From a virus: 24,130 nt of DNA. The translations under genes were made by a program, and so were the position numbers. Shown here piece after piece: positions 14,191 through 21,500 of this stretch (positions are counted from its first letter, which is position 1; each line of letters opens with the position of its first letter). The stretch is taken from the IMG/VR virus record IMGVR_UViG_3300046512_000053, positions 1 through 24,130 of that record; one strand, 5' to 3'. The notes under the pieces were generated by a model. It was not told the DNA's origin. It saw only the letters and a program-made list of their open reading frames with translations, and searched no databases.

Positions 14191-15072
14191 CTACTTTAAA
14201 CTGTTTTGAATCGTTGAAGCTACAATCCTGGGGATGCGGTTGAGAGCCCAGAATGTGAACACGGGCTGGAGCAGTGGGCGGTGGTGGCCGTCGATGCCCC
14301 GAAGCTTCTTCAGAGACTCACGGGAGATGCCCAAGCTGCGCTCGAACAGCACGTTGGGATCGAAGATCGAGGCCTCGGCCGTCATGACGCCAGGGAGATT
14401 TTTCAGGTTGGCTTTTGGCAGGAACGCTAGCTGAATCTTGCCCGTCTTGATGACGGCCGGAAGGTTCTTGGCCGACCGGTAGGTCTTCGCGTTGCCCTTC
14501 ATGTAGCCGACCGTCACGGTGCCAGTCTTGGTTGTGATCGTCTTTGCGAGCCGGCGCAGCTCCATCTGCAGGGCGCCAGTGTGGATGTAGAACTGACGCG
14601 CTTGCTCCCGCGGGGTCTTGTCGCTGATCTTCTTCTTGAACGGTCCCAAGCGGTCGGGCTCGGTCTTCGACTTCTTCATGATGGTCTTGCGGCTAAGCGC
14701 ATTCCAGTAGAGTTGGTCGAAGGTGCCGTTTGACTGCAGGGTTTCGATCCTACCCTTCCCCGCGTTGATGTCGGGCAAGCTGTTGTCGGTCCAATCCATG
14801 TGGATGCTGGTCTGCCCAGCCTTGCCGGTGGCCGAGGTCTTCGACATTGTGCCCACCATGGTGGTGGCGGCGAAGTTCACAGCGGCCTCGAGCGATCGCG
14901 CTACGCGATAGTTCAGTTTCTGGCGCAGCTGCTCCACACGGACGCGGTCAACATTGGCGACCTGGTCGACGGTCTCAACGCCCGTGGCCGAGATGAACTG
15001 GTCGATGCCATCGCTCATCTCCGCGTTGCTGACCTTGCGGTTGCCCACTTTGAAGGAGACCTTGACGGCCAT
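14191..15072 (-). CDS. Putative tail completion / minor tail protein (Z position)
   Basis: The 293-residue protein occupies the slot of lambda Z or HK97 gp10-type proteins, which act at the head-proximal end of the tail. It is basic and helical in the N-terminal half (VRVEQLRQKLNYRVARSLEAAVNFAATT), with a conserved-looking IHTGALQMELRRLAK in the middle and an aromatic C-terminus. A GTG at 15075 could start one codon earlier, but ATG 15072 shares its A with the stop of the upstream gene (TGATG) and is preferred. It is about twice as long as typical gp10 proteins, so the family assignment is uncertain. Confidence 0.5.
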   Translation of the reverse strand: MAVKVSFKVGNRKVSNAEMSDGIDQFISATGVETVDQVANVDRVRVEQLRQKLNYRVARSLEAAVNFAATTMVGTMSKTSATGKAGQTSIHMDWTDNSLPDINAGKGRIETLQSNGTFDQLYWNALSRKTIMKKSKTEPDRLGPFKKKISDKTPREQARQFYIHTGALQMELRRLAKTITTKTGTVTVGYMKGNAKTYRSAKNLPAVIKTGKIQLAFLPKANLKNLPGVMTAEASIFDPNVLFERSLGISRESLKKLRGIDGHHRPLLQPVFTFWALNRIPRIVASTIQNSLK

Positions 15073-15617
15073 CACTGCACCTCGGCCAGGTAGACTCCCC
15101 GGAAGATGTTGACGCGCTTCACGACGAGACCGTCGAGAATGTCGTTGAGCTCGAGCTTGGCCGAGCTGAAGACGGTGAAGCCCTCTTCCTTCACACGCAT
15201 GGTGCCATCGGCCTGCTCGCGGTTGATCCGCTCTTCCAGGATCCAGATCTCTCCGATCAGGGTCTTGCCGGCCGACTTCGGAAGCCTGGTCAATGGATCA
15301 ATGACCGACACTTCGCGCTCCCATGTCACCTTCTTGGTGAGCGGGATCAGCATGTGCGAGCGGTACTCGACGATGTTGCGTGTGAAGGAGCCATCGTGGT
15401 CGGCCACCAGGAAGTAGCGGTCCATGTCATCAACGATGACATCGAGCGTTTTCACCAGGCAATCAGGCGAGACGCGAAGCAGCCGGCGGGGTGTGCTGAA
15501 ATCGTAGCCGATCAGCTTGCCCTCGAGATCCTGTTCGATGGTCCCTTTGAAGGGCAGACCATCTACACGATACATCAGGCTGTTGAAGCGAAGTCCAGCG
15601 GTCTTAAGGCTAACCAT
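15072..15617 (-). CDS. Putative head-tail connector / stopper protein
   Basis: The 181-residue, beta-rich protein lies in the position of lambda FII, which seals the portal vertex after packaging and provides the tail-binding surface. Strand-rich regions include LMYRVDGLPFKGTIEQD, CLVKTLDVIVDDMDRYFLVADHDG and LIPLTKKVTWEREVSV. It starts 3 nt after the adaptor-like gene's stop and its own stop overlaps the next start, so the connector genes form a tight translational chain. No specific motif was recognised; the call is positional. Confidence 0.5.
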   Translation of the reverse strand: MVSLKTAGLRFNSLMYRVDGLPFKGTIEQDLEGKLIGYDFSTPRRLLRVSPDCLVKTLDVIVDDMDRYFLVADHDGSFTRNIVEYRSHMLIPLTKKVTWEREVSVIDPLTRLPKSAGKTLIGEIWILEERINREQADGTMRVKEEGFTVFSSAKLELNDILDGLVVKRVNIFRGVYLAEVQ

Positions 15618-15620
15618 GCG

Positions 15621-16340
15621 TCACCCCGTGATGGCGTCAGTGTTCGTGGTGATGAGAAAGTACGTCGGCGTGACCTCGGTCTTGACGACCACTAGATCGA
15701 GCGCTTCCTGATATCGGCTCTCAGCTTCGGCCTTCAGCTTGTCGAGCTCCTTGAGATCGACGCGACTGAACTCCTTGACGCCATTCTTCTCGGACTGCGC
15801 CATCCGCTGCTTGGCGGACGGCAGCACATCGAGAACGGCTCGCATCGAAATCAGGGTGTTGGCTGCAATTTCCTCGGCCGTGCCAGAGGCCAGTGTGGAT
15901 GCGAGAAGATCGGCACCGACCTCCTTCTGCACGGTAAGGAATGCGGAGAAGAGATCGATGTCTGCGTCGGGCAGCTCGTGGTCTTCAATACCTATGAAGG
16001 CACGGACCTGTTGAGCTGAGACGGAGTGGATGGGTTCAGGCACCACGCGGTAGGCACGGTTGAGCTGCAGCTCCTGACCCTGGATGGTGAATTTCACGAT
16101 GACACTGCGGCGCTCAAAGACACGCGACGGATCAATCTGGTGTGCCGAGGACGGTACGAGGATGACCATCTGGTAGGTCGCCGCCGTCGTCACGTAGGCG
16201 ATGTCTTCCAGTCCAGGCATTGCTGCGCCAGCCTGGTTGCGGATTGTGTACGTCACAGAGCCAACATCGGGGACAACCGGCTGGTTGCCGACGAGAAACG
16301 GAATGGTCAATGCAGACGGCGTGCCCCCGATGATGTCCAT
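15621..16340 (-). CDS. Putative head-tail adaptor protein
   Basis: The 239-residue protein has two parts. Residues 1-105 form a beta domain (GSVTYTIRNQAG, ATYQMVILVPS, VIVKFTIQGQEL, AYRVVPEP). Residues about 110-225 are helical and resemble gp6/gp15-type adaptors that bind under the portal (VRAFIGIEDHELPDADIDLFSAFLTV, then long helices). The N-terminal domain is extra compared with a minimal adaptor of about 110 residues. It starts 2 nt after the 93-residue gene's stop. The function is inferred from the helical pattern and the position after the capsid gene. Confidence 0.55.
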   Translation of the reverse strand: MDIIGGTPSALTIPFLVGNQPVVPDVGSVTYTIRNQAGAAMPGLEDIAYVTTAATYQMVILVPSSAHQIDPSRVFERRSVIVKFTIQGQELQLNRAYRVVPEPIHSVSAQQVRAFIGIEDHELPDADIDLFSAFLTVQKEVGADLLASTLASGTAEEIAANTLISMRAVLDVLPSAKQRMAQSEKNGVKEFSRVDLKELDKLKAEAESRYQEALDLVVVKTEVTPTYFLITTNTDAITG

Positions 16341-16342
16341 GA

Positions 16343-16624
16343 TTACTTGCCCTTCTTGGCGACAGGTGCGGCCGGTGCGAACTTCGACACGAAGGAGTCG
16401 ATCGCGAGATCGCGTTTGCCGTCGCTATCCCTCCAGAAGGCTTCGAACTCGGCGTCCGTGGCTTCATCCGGAACGTCTTCGACCTTACGGATCTGGTTGA
16501 TCGCAATGCGGGATTCGATGAACGGCGACAGCTCGATGACGCCGGGGCGGCTCGAGTACAGGGCATCACCAGTGCTCAGATCGTTGATCATGAATTCACC
16601 AGTGGTCTCAGCGAGGATTTTCAT
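16343..16624 (-). CDS. Small hypothetical protein in the FI position
   Basis: The 93-residue protein is not recognised. It has short strands, a hydrophilic middle rich in Asp/Glu (EDVPDEATDAEFEAFWRDSD), and a C-terminal PAAPVAKKGK tail. It is the first gene after the major capsid protein, where lambda has FI, a factor that helps terminase dock on proheads; no similarity to FI is claimed. ATG 16624 has AGGAG upstream, directly next to the T run of the capsid terminator, so it is translated from read-through transcripts. Confidence 0.7.
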   Translation of the reverse strand: MKILAETTGEFMINDLSTGDALYSSRPGVIELSPFIESRIAINQIRKVEDVPDEATDAEFEAFWRDSDGKRDLAIDSFVSKFAPAAPVAKKGK

Positions 16625-16636
16625 TCCGGGATCTCC

Positions 16637-16675
16637 TAAAAAGAAGCCCGCCGTCCAGGGAGTTGAACGACGGGC
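16637..16675 (-). terminator. Intrinsic terminator downstream of major capsid gene
   Basis: On the minus strand GCCCGTCGTTC pairs with GGACGGCGGGC (11 bp including two G-T wobbles, hairpin 16675-16646), followed by TTCTTTTT. It starts about 22 nt after the capsid stop. Partial termination here would make capsid transcripts outnumber those of the connector and tail genes. Confidence 0.85.
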
Positions 16676-16697
16676 GTTGATGGTGGCTGACTAGGGC

Positions 16698-17885
16698 TTA
16701 GCGGCCGAAGTCGAAGATCGAGCGGGTGTCACCGAAGTTCATCTTGTAGCCAGCGTTCGTGGTCTTAACGACCGTGACCGACTGGTTGGCGATGGAGCGC
16801 TCGGACTCTTCGATGTCCGAACCGGCTTCGATCAGCTCTTCCATCGTGTCGCCCTTGGAGAGGCCGATGAGAGTGCCGGCCGCAGCCGTCGTGGAGATCG
16901 CGAAGTTGGCGATACCGCGGAGGATCGGAACGCCACCGAGCTGGAAGCCCTGTGCCGATGCGATCTCGGACTCGGTCTTGCCCTGGTTGCCAACGACAGG
17001 CAGAGCGAACAGTTCGAGCCACTCGAGGTAGGCGTCCCAGTTGCCGACGACGGTGTCGATCGGGGTGCCGGCCTTGGCGCGGGCGATCATCCACTTCACG
17101 AGAGCGCGGCGGTTGATCTTGCCAGCGGTTGCGCCGCTTTCCAGCGAGGACTGGAGGACGACGGGAGCCGCAGCGTTCACGCCGTCGCCGTTGACCAGAA
17201 GGGCCGTAGCGGCAGCAACCTTGGACATCTCAGCTTCGCGAAGCATGCGAACGAAGTACGGAGTCATCAGATCCAGGCGAGCGCGGCGACCGAACTCGTA
17301 GGAGTAACGCAGACCACCGCCGTGCTTGTAGATCGCGACCGAGGTCTGGCTCGTGCGGATCGTGCGAACCGGTACGCGACCGAGTTCAGCGACGGCGCGG
17401 ACGGTCTGGTAATCGTCGGCCTGGTCATTCACGACCGTCGAGATCATTTCCGTGCCCGAGATCGTGCGCGACTGCGACAGCATAGGCTGAACGCTTTCCA
17501 GCTGGTCCTGGCGGTACTTCCAGCGAACCATGTCGTCGACAACTTCCGGGAACATCGCACGGGTACCGGCGTAGGTCTGGAAGGTGTCGGAAGCGGCGTC
17601 GAGAACGATGCCATTTGCGAAGTCGTCACGAACCGGGAGGTTCAGGAACGACAGGGCAGCTTCGTAGCCGGTGAGGTAGCCATTGCCGTCCTGGTAGCGC
17701 TCGCGGTGCTCGGAAGCCGAGGCATCGATCGCGAGGGTCAGGAAGTCACGCAGGTTGACGCCGTAGTTCTTGGCTTCAGCGATCAGCGCGTGGGCTGCAG
17801 ACAAGCTTGCGGCCGGATTGACATCCAGCAGGCCGCTGAGCGTTTCAACTCCGCGGCGCTTGATCTTGGTGAGGGATTCGGTCAT
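16698..17885 (-). CDS. E: Major capsid protein
   Basis: The 395-residue protein follows protease/scaffold and decoration genes, and has features of HK97-fold capsid proteins: a helical N-terminal region (about 1-70), a long spine-like segment with MVRWKYRQDQLESVQPMLSQSRTISG (about 125-150), a GLRYSYEFGRRARLDL stretch (about 195-210), and a C-terminal IDTVVGNWDAYLEWLELF...GGVPILRGIANF region typical of the A-domain. ATG 17885 has GGAGA upstream. A strong intrinsic terminator follows. The long helical N-terminus might be a scaffold-like delta domain, but a separate scaffold also appears to be encoded. Confidence 0.88.
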   Translation of the reverse strand: MTESLTKIKRRGVETLSGLLDVNPAASLSAAHALIAEAKNYGVNLRDFLTLAIDASASEHRERYQDGNGYLTGYEAALSFLNLPVRDDFANGIVLDAASDTFQTYAGTRAMFPEVVDDMVRWKYRQDQLESVQPMLSQSRTISGTEMISTVVNDQADDYQTVRAVAELGRVPVRTIRTSQTSVAIYKHGGGLRYSYEFGRRARLDLMTPYFVRMLREAEMSKVAAATALLVNGDGVNAAAPVVLQSSLESGATAGKINRRALVKWMIARAKAGTPIDTVVGNWDAYLEWLELFALPVVGNQGKTESEIASAQGFQLGGVPILRGIANFAISTTAAAGTLIGLSKGDTMEELIEAGSDIEESERSIANQSVTVVKTTNAGYKMNFGDTRSIFDFGR

Positions 17886-17918
17886 TTCAGAATTCTCCGT
17901 TAATCTTGTGCGCGGGGC

Positions 17919-18317
17919 TTAGATCTGGACGACGACAGCGTCGGTCCCGATGATCTCAGCAACCCAATTCTTGGTGTGATCGGCTGCAGTCGCCTTCTTG
18001 ACCGTGCCGCCGCCGCCGCCAATGGCCGTGTCGCCAACAGCGAGGGCATCGCCGGCCTTGATCGGCACGAGGTTGGCAAACTTCAGCTCGACGGCGCCGA
18101 CCAGCTGGCCTTCGACCTTGCGGTCTTCGACGGTCTGGAGACGGCCGATGATGGTGTCGCCATCAGCGGCGAGCTTGGCCTTGTTCGGACCCGACGTGTC
18201 GACGGAAACGGCTTTGCCAGCGTCAGCAGCAGTGATGCCAGCTGCGAGCGTGAAGGTCAGGATGAAGTCTTCGAAGTGGAAACCACGAAGACTGACTTTG
18301 GTGTGGAAATTGGCCAT
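17919..18317 (-). CDS. D: Capsid decoration (cement) protein
   Basis: The 132-residue protein lies between protease/scaffold and capsid genes, as lambda D does. It is a compact, strand-rich, alanine/glycine/valine protein (KAVSVDTSGPNKAKLAADGDTIIGRL, KFANLVPIKAGDALAVGDTAIGGGGGTVKKA) resembling D or DUF2190-type cement proteins. These bind the outside of the expanded head and stabilise it against internal DNA pressure. It starts 27 nt after the protease stop and ends 33 nt before the capsid start, so the head genes form one transcription unit. Confidence 0.75.
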   Translation of the reverse strand: MANFHTKVSLRGFHFEDFILTFTLAAGITAADAGKAVSVDTSGPNKAKLAADGDTIIGRLQTVEDRKVEGQLVGAVELKFANLVPIKAGDALAVGDTAIGGGGGTVKKATAADHTKNWVAEIIGTDAVVVQI

Positions 18318-18344
18318 GGTTGGTTCTGTTCTCCGTGGGGTGGA

Positions 18345-18767
18345 TTAGCGGGCCGAGCGGAAGGCGCCGATGTGGCGAGCCGGCTGGGTTTCGAGATCGC
18401 CAGGGCGGTCGTCAGCATTGCCGCCGGCCTTGAGCACGAGCGTGTTGGAATGCTCAGCGATCAGAGCGGACAGCTCGGTGACCGTCTTAGGCAGTTCAAC
18501 GTTGAGCTTGCCGACCTTTGTGAGGACGCCCTGGGCAACGGCCGAGAGAGCGGCTACGGCGGTATCGCGCTCGGCAGTAACAGCGGCGACGTCGACGGCC
18601 TTAGCAGCGGTGAGCTGCGTGCTGAGATCAGCGATCGAGGCATCGCGTTCGACGATGGTGGCTTCCAGAGTGGCGACCTTGCCGGTTGCTTCCGTCACGT
18701 CGCGCTTGGCATTGGTGAGGTCGGCCGTCGTGGTCGTCAGGTTGGCGACGAGAGTTGCGAGATCCAT
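18345..18767 (-). CDS. Nested scaffold protein from an internal start
   Basis: Within the protease-scaffold gene an in-frame ATG at 18767 (Met232) is preceded by AAGGA seven nt upstream, a better ribosome site than that of the parent gene. It would yield a 140-residue coiled-coil protein consisting of the scaffold part alone. In lambda, Nu3 is made in this way from inside gene C, so that free scaffold outnumbers protease. The internal start is seen in sequence; its use is inferred. Confidence 0.65.
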   Translation of the reverse strand: MDLATLVANLTTTTADLTNAKRDVTEATGKVATLEATIVERDASIADLSTQLTAAKAVDVAAVTAERDTAVAALSAVAQGVLTKVGKLNVELPKTVTELSALIAEHSNTLVLKAGGNADDRPGDLETQPARHIGAFRSAR

Positions 18768-19460
18768 AAGATTTTCCTTGGGTGCAGTTGCTGTTGCGAG
18801 CAGGACGAGGGAGTTCGGGTCCATCCCGGAAGCTGCGAGGCTTTCGAGGGACTGGCCGAAGTGCGACCGGTCGCGGGAAACGATCCGAGCATTTTGGGCG
18901 CCACCCTGGCCGACGAGGGACAGCTCGAAAAACTTGTCGAGGCCGACCATGCGGGCGTAGACGCCGTCCTTGCCAACCTGGTTTCCGTCGTTGTCCGTGC
19001 CTGACCAGATGTTCTCGCCCGAGGAGTCGGGACCGAAGTAATCGAAGCCTGACTTGGAATTGAGCATCTGCTTCGCGAGCACCGACACAGAGACCTGGTC
19101 GACGCTGCCAGCTTCGATCTTCGTCGCCTCTGCATTGGCAGTCGGGTCGAGGAAGAACAGCACGCGGAGTTCGGATTCGACGCCCGTGTCCTTGACCTCG
19201 CCGTGGAAGACGCGGCCGATCGGAAGTGGGGAAGTGTTGTGCATGATCTGCACGGGGCGAGATTCACGCTTCAGTTCGCCCGCCATCTCGAGCAGGAAGG
19301 CACGATCGGCGCGAGCGCCCTTGTAGAGAGGGTGTTCTTTCCGGATCGGGAGGGTGTTAAAAGCAATCGCTTCGTAAACACGCAGGGCATCGACATCGAC
19401 ATCGCCCGCAGATGCGGCGAGAAGATCTCGGATAGCCTGTGTTTTTTCGATTTGCTTCAT
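18345..19460 (-). CDS. Prohead protease with C-terminal scaffold domain
   Basis: In this 371-residue protein residues 1-200 look like a U35/HK97-type serine protease: His74 in VQIMHNTSPLPIG, Ser124 or Ser126 in GSVDQVSVSVL, then FFELSLVGQGGAQNARIVS (about 177-195). It cleaves scaffold and capsid N-termini during head maturation. Residues 232-340 form a coiled coil (VANLTTTTADLTNAKRDVTE, LEATIVERDASIADL) typical of scaffold. The C-terminus (ARHIGAFRSAR) is basic and could bind capsid subunits. This C-Nu3-like layout precedes D and E as in lambda, although lambda C is a different (S49-type) protease. A 7-bp inverted repeat lies just before ATG 19460. Confidence 0.85.
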   Translation of the reverse strand: MKQIEKTQAIRDLLAASAGDVDVDALRVYEAIAFNTLPIRKEHPLYKGARADRAFLLEMAGELKRESRPVQIMHNTSPLPIGRVFHGEVKDTGVESELRVLFFLDPTANAEATKIEAGSVDQVSVSVLAKQMLNSKSGFDYFGPDSSGENIWSGTDNDGNQVGKDGVYARMVGLDKFFELSLVGQGGAQNARIVSRDRSHFGQSLESLAASGMDPNSLVLLATATAPKENLMDLATLVANLTTTTADLTNAKRDVTEATGKVATLEATIVERDASIADLSTQLTAAKAVDVAAVTAERDTAVAALSAVAQGVLTKVGKLNVELPKTVTELSALIAEHSNTLVLKAGGNADDRPGDLETQPARHIGAFRSAR

Positions 19461-19463
19461 CAG

Positions 19464-19490
19464 TTCAGTGGTCCCGGTTGGTTCACTGAA
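19464..19490. repeat. 7-bp inverted repeat before the protease start
   Basis: TTCAGTG (19464-19470) and CACTGAA (19484-19490) are exact inverted copies around a 13-nt loop, ending 3 nt from the ATG of the protease gene. In the mRNA the loop carries the only Shine-Dalgarno-like bases (GGGAC). It may be an operator or a translational control hairpin. Confidence 0.35.
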
Positions 19491-19513
19491 AGATGGAAAC
19501 TGATGCTCCTGAG

Positions 19514-19531
19514 TTCAATTAACCTATTGAA
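19514..19531. promoter_or_regulatory. Dyad TTCAAT-N6-ATTGAA upstream of plus-strand gene
   Basis: A perfect 6+6 inverted repeat lies 5 nt before ATG 19537, in the 76-bp region between the divergent protease and 97-residue genes. Placement suggests an operator or part of a promoter; the short arms leave room for chance. Confidence 0.3.
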
Positions 19532-19536
19532 TCACA

Positions 19537-19830
19537 ATGATTAATGATGAACCAAAAGAACGCTACGAGCCGCGGTATGACTGGCGAGAGACGGTCGATT
19601 GCGAAGGGATGCAAGACTACTGTTCCTGGGATGACGGCGTGCAGTTCGGCCGCATTCACAAGGACCGCGTAACCTATTCAAAACAGGGCCACTGGAAGTG
19701 GGCGATCAACTATATTCCTTGGTGCAGGCAAACCATCACGCCCCACCATGGGTGGGAGCCAAAGATGAGCGAGGCGATCCGCCAGGTGGAGGAACTCTAC
19801 GATCGCCTCAAGCAGCTACATGGCCGCTAG
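19537..19830 (+). CDS. Hypothetical plus-strand small protein, tryptophan-rich
   Basis: The 97-residue protein is not recognised. It is polar and aromatic-rich, with several tryptophans (YDWRETVDCEG, YCSWDDGVQF, GHWKWAINYIPWCRQ), three cysteines, and a C-terminal helix (SEAIRQVEELYDRLKQLHG). Amino-acid composition and the fit between flanking genes argue that it is real. It runs against the structural genes, diverges from the protease gene, and meets the esterase gene tail to tail at a CTAG shared by both stops. No clear ribosome site precedes ATG 19537. It is probably an accessory gene; function unknown. Confidence 0.65.
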   Translation: MINDEPKERYEPRYDWRETVDCEGMQDYCSWDDGVQFGRIHKDRVTYSKQGHWKWAINYIPWCRQTITPHHGWEPKMSEAIRQVEELYDRLKQLHGR

Positions 19831-21059
19831 GCGACAAGCTGCGCTGCCAGTGCCGCAGCCATAACGTTGGCCATGTAGCTGTTTGGGTGAGTTCCATCTG
19901 CAGTCGGGACTGGTGGGGCCGGCCAGATCAAACTATCACGAGCGCTCATTGCAACATCTGCCGCGTCAATCACCTTGCTGACCTTGGCTGGCTTTGCACG
20001 GATCGAAGTGTTCAACGCAACGAGTGCGGCCATGGTACCGTCTGTGCGTCCAGACTGATTTGCAGTCGTTGCGTATCCGTCCGTCGAAGCAGCACGAGGT
20101 GTCAGGGTTGTCTGGGCGATCGTCTTCCCTGGGAAGATATCATAGATTGTCTGATGATCGGCTAGGACCTGAGCTTGTGTGCGAGCAAGCCGCAGATCGT
20201 TGATACCGTGTTCGCTGATTACATCCGTGAAAGAGAGGAGCGCGACGAACGGGGTAACCAGGCTGAGTGCCGTTGCAAATTCGGTGGCCTGTTGCCCTGG
20301 TTTGGTGATTTTGACGTAGGGGTAGCCATAGACGTCGAGGGCTCGGGCAATCCAACCAGAAGCGCGCTTTGCTCCTACACCTGTGATGTCACCTTCTCCG
20401 AAGGCAATGCTATCTCCCACGATCACCCAGCTACGAGCATTGGCCGATGCGATGTCACCAATCATAGCGGTTGCGCCGAAGGTGGTGACTGCCGAGGTTG
20501 CAGAAATCGTTCCAGAGTTCCCGAGATCCGACGCAGAGTTGCCGTCTGGGATGCCGATGACCTGGGAGCTCGCAGGTGTCTGCTGGCACGGAAATGTCGA
20601 CACGACGCCGCCCACGTTAACAGTGCGCTCCCAGAACTCAGCCCCTTTAGGGATGGTGAGATTGATGGCGTCGGATACCACGTTGTCCGTCGAGATTGTG
20701 ACGGTTGGTTGCCCTGCCCAGGTCACCTGCGTGAAAATACCCGCTGGGTATTCGATGAATCGCTTGATGGTGCGGGTGGATGCAAGCTGTGGCTGAGTGC
20801 CGGCGATGACGAAGTTTGCGTCGATAGTCCTGAAATTCGAGATGTCGCCGTCGCTATGTGCAAAGTGCGAACGCCTCGACGTGTAGTTGACGGGCACAGA
20901 GGCCGTCATTGTGGGCACCTGGAATCGGTTTGCGACGATGCCCGTCGTCTTCTGAGGTGTTGGTGTTACGACAACAGGCGGTCGCTTGATTACGACCGAT
21001 GCCCCGAGCCGAAGCTTGAGGCCCCGGAGGCCCCCGATGGAGGTCCGGAGGCCCCGCAT
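19827..21059 (-). CDS. SGNH/GDSL-type esterase in the fibre cassette
   Basis: The 410-residue protein has the catalytic blocks of SGNH hydrolases: VIVGDSIAFGEGD (about 213-225, nucleophile Ser in GDS), SEHGINDL (about 281-288, the N of block III), and DGTHPN (about 386-391, the Asp-His pair). Residues 1-200 are strand-rich with a proline/threonine linker near the start (RPPVVVTPTP) and probably attach it to the virion. Such enzymes commonly remove acetyl groups from polysaccharides, so it may trim host capsule or O-antigen during adsorption. Its ATG overlaps the upstream stop (TAATG). The substrate is an inference from context. Confidence 0.85.
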   Translation of the reverse strand: MRGLRTSIGGLRGLKLRLGASVVIKRPPVVVTPTPQKTTGIVANRFQVPTMTASVPVNYTSRRSHFAHSDGDISNFRTIDANFVIAGTQPQLASTRTIKRFIEYPAGIFTQVTWAGQPTVTISTDNVVSDAINLTIPKGAEFWERTVNVGGVVSTFPCQQTPASSQVIGIPDGNSASDLGNSGTISATSAVTTFGATAMIGDIASANARSWVIVGDSIAFGEGDITGVGAKRASGWIARALDVYGYPYVKITKPGQQATEFATALSLVTPFVALLSFTDVISEHGINDLRLARTQAQVLADHQTIYDIFPGKTIAQTTLTPRAASTDGYATTANQSGRTDGTMAALVALNTSIRAKPAKVSKVIDAADVAMSARDSLIWPAPPVPTADGTHPNSYMANVMAAALAAQLVA

Positions 21060-21406
21060 TAGGCAGCACTCACGACGTTGGCCTTGTCGCCAGCTTCGCA
21101 GGGGATGTCGCGGCTCTCGCCCGCGGCGATGTGTACACGGGTGTTGTCACGGTTGGTGCTGACCGCCTTCGAAGCATCCGGAGCTTTGCCACGGGCGACG
21201 TAGATCGGGCCGGTGGAAGGTGCGCGAACGCGAAACACAAAGGTGGACTTGACCGCAAGGTCACCTGGCGTGCCTACACCAGAAGCGACCTGACCCGTTG
21301 AACCGTTGACAGCGAGCGTCTCAGACCAGAGTGGGGAGAAGATTTCGCCACTTCCGGCCTTCAGGGCGACACCCATTTCGACGTGGGCACCTGTAAATTC
21401 AGCCAT
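21059..21406 (-). CDS. Hypothetical beta-rich protein of the fibre cassette
   Basis: The 115-residue protein is not recognised. It is small, strand-rich and low in charge (GHVEMG-type N-terminus, STFVFRVRAPSTGPIYVARG, NTRVHIAAGESRDIPC), without a signal peptide or membrane segment, and looks like a virion surface component or adaptor. It is translationally coupled to the SGNH esterase gene (TAATG), which suggests the two products act together, for example as a mount for the enzyme. A terminator lies just upstream of its ribosome site. Confidence 0.65.
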   Translation of the reverse strand: MAEFTGAHVEMGVALKAGSGEIFSPLWSETLAVNGSTGQVASGVGTPGDLAVKSTFVFRVRAPSTGPIYVARGKAPDASKAVSTNRDNTRVHIAAGESRDIPCEAGDKANVVSAA

Positions 21407-21445
21407 AGTGGATCTCCGAGGGAAAAGCGTGGAACGTGTTTCCCT

Positions 21446-21472
21446 AAAAATGACCCCTGCTCGGGGTCATTT
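21446..21472 (-). terminator. Intrinsic terminator after the DUF4376 gene
   Basis: AAATGACCCC (21448-21457) and GGGGTCATTT (21463-21472) are exact inverted copies with a 5-nt loop. On the minus strand the stem runs into TTTTT. It separates the collagen/adhesin/DUF4376 group from the two genes that follow. Confidence 0.8.
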
Positions 21473-21500
21473 CAATAAAGCATTGATTCGTAACGATTAA

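Noticed and set aside
17976-19004. 342-codon plus-strand open frame opposite decoration and protease genes
   Set aside because: It spans the gap between two well-supported minus-strand genes and shows no domain pattern.
20175-21062. 295-codon plus-strand open frame opposite the esterase
   Set aside because: It is a shadow of the SGNH esterase gene, which has all catalytic motifs in the minus frame.
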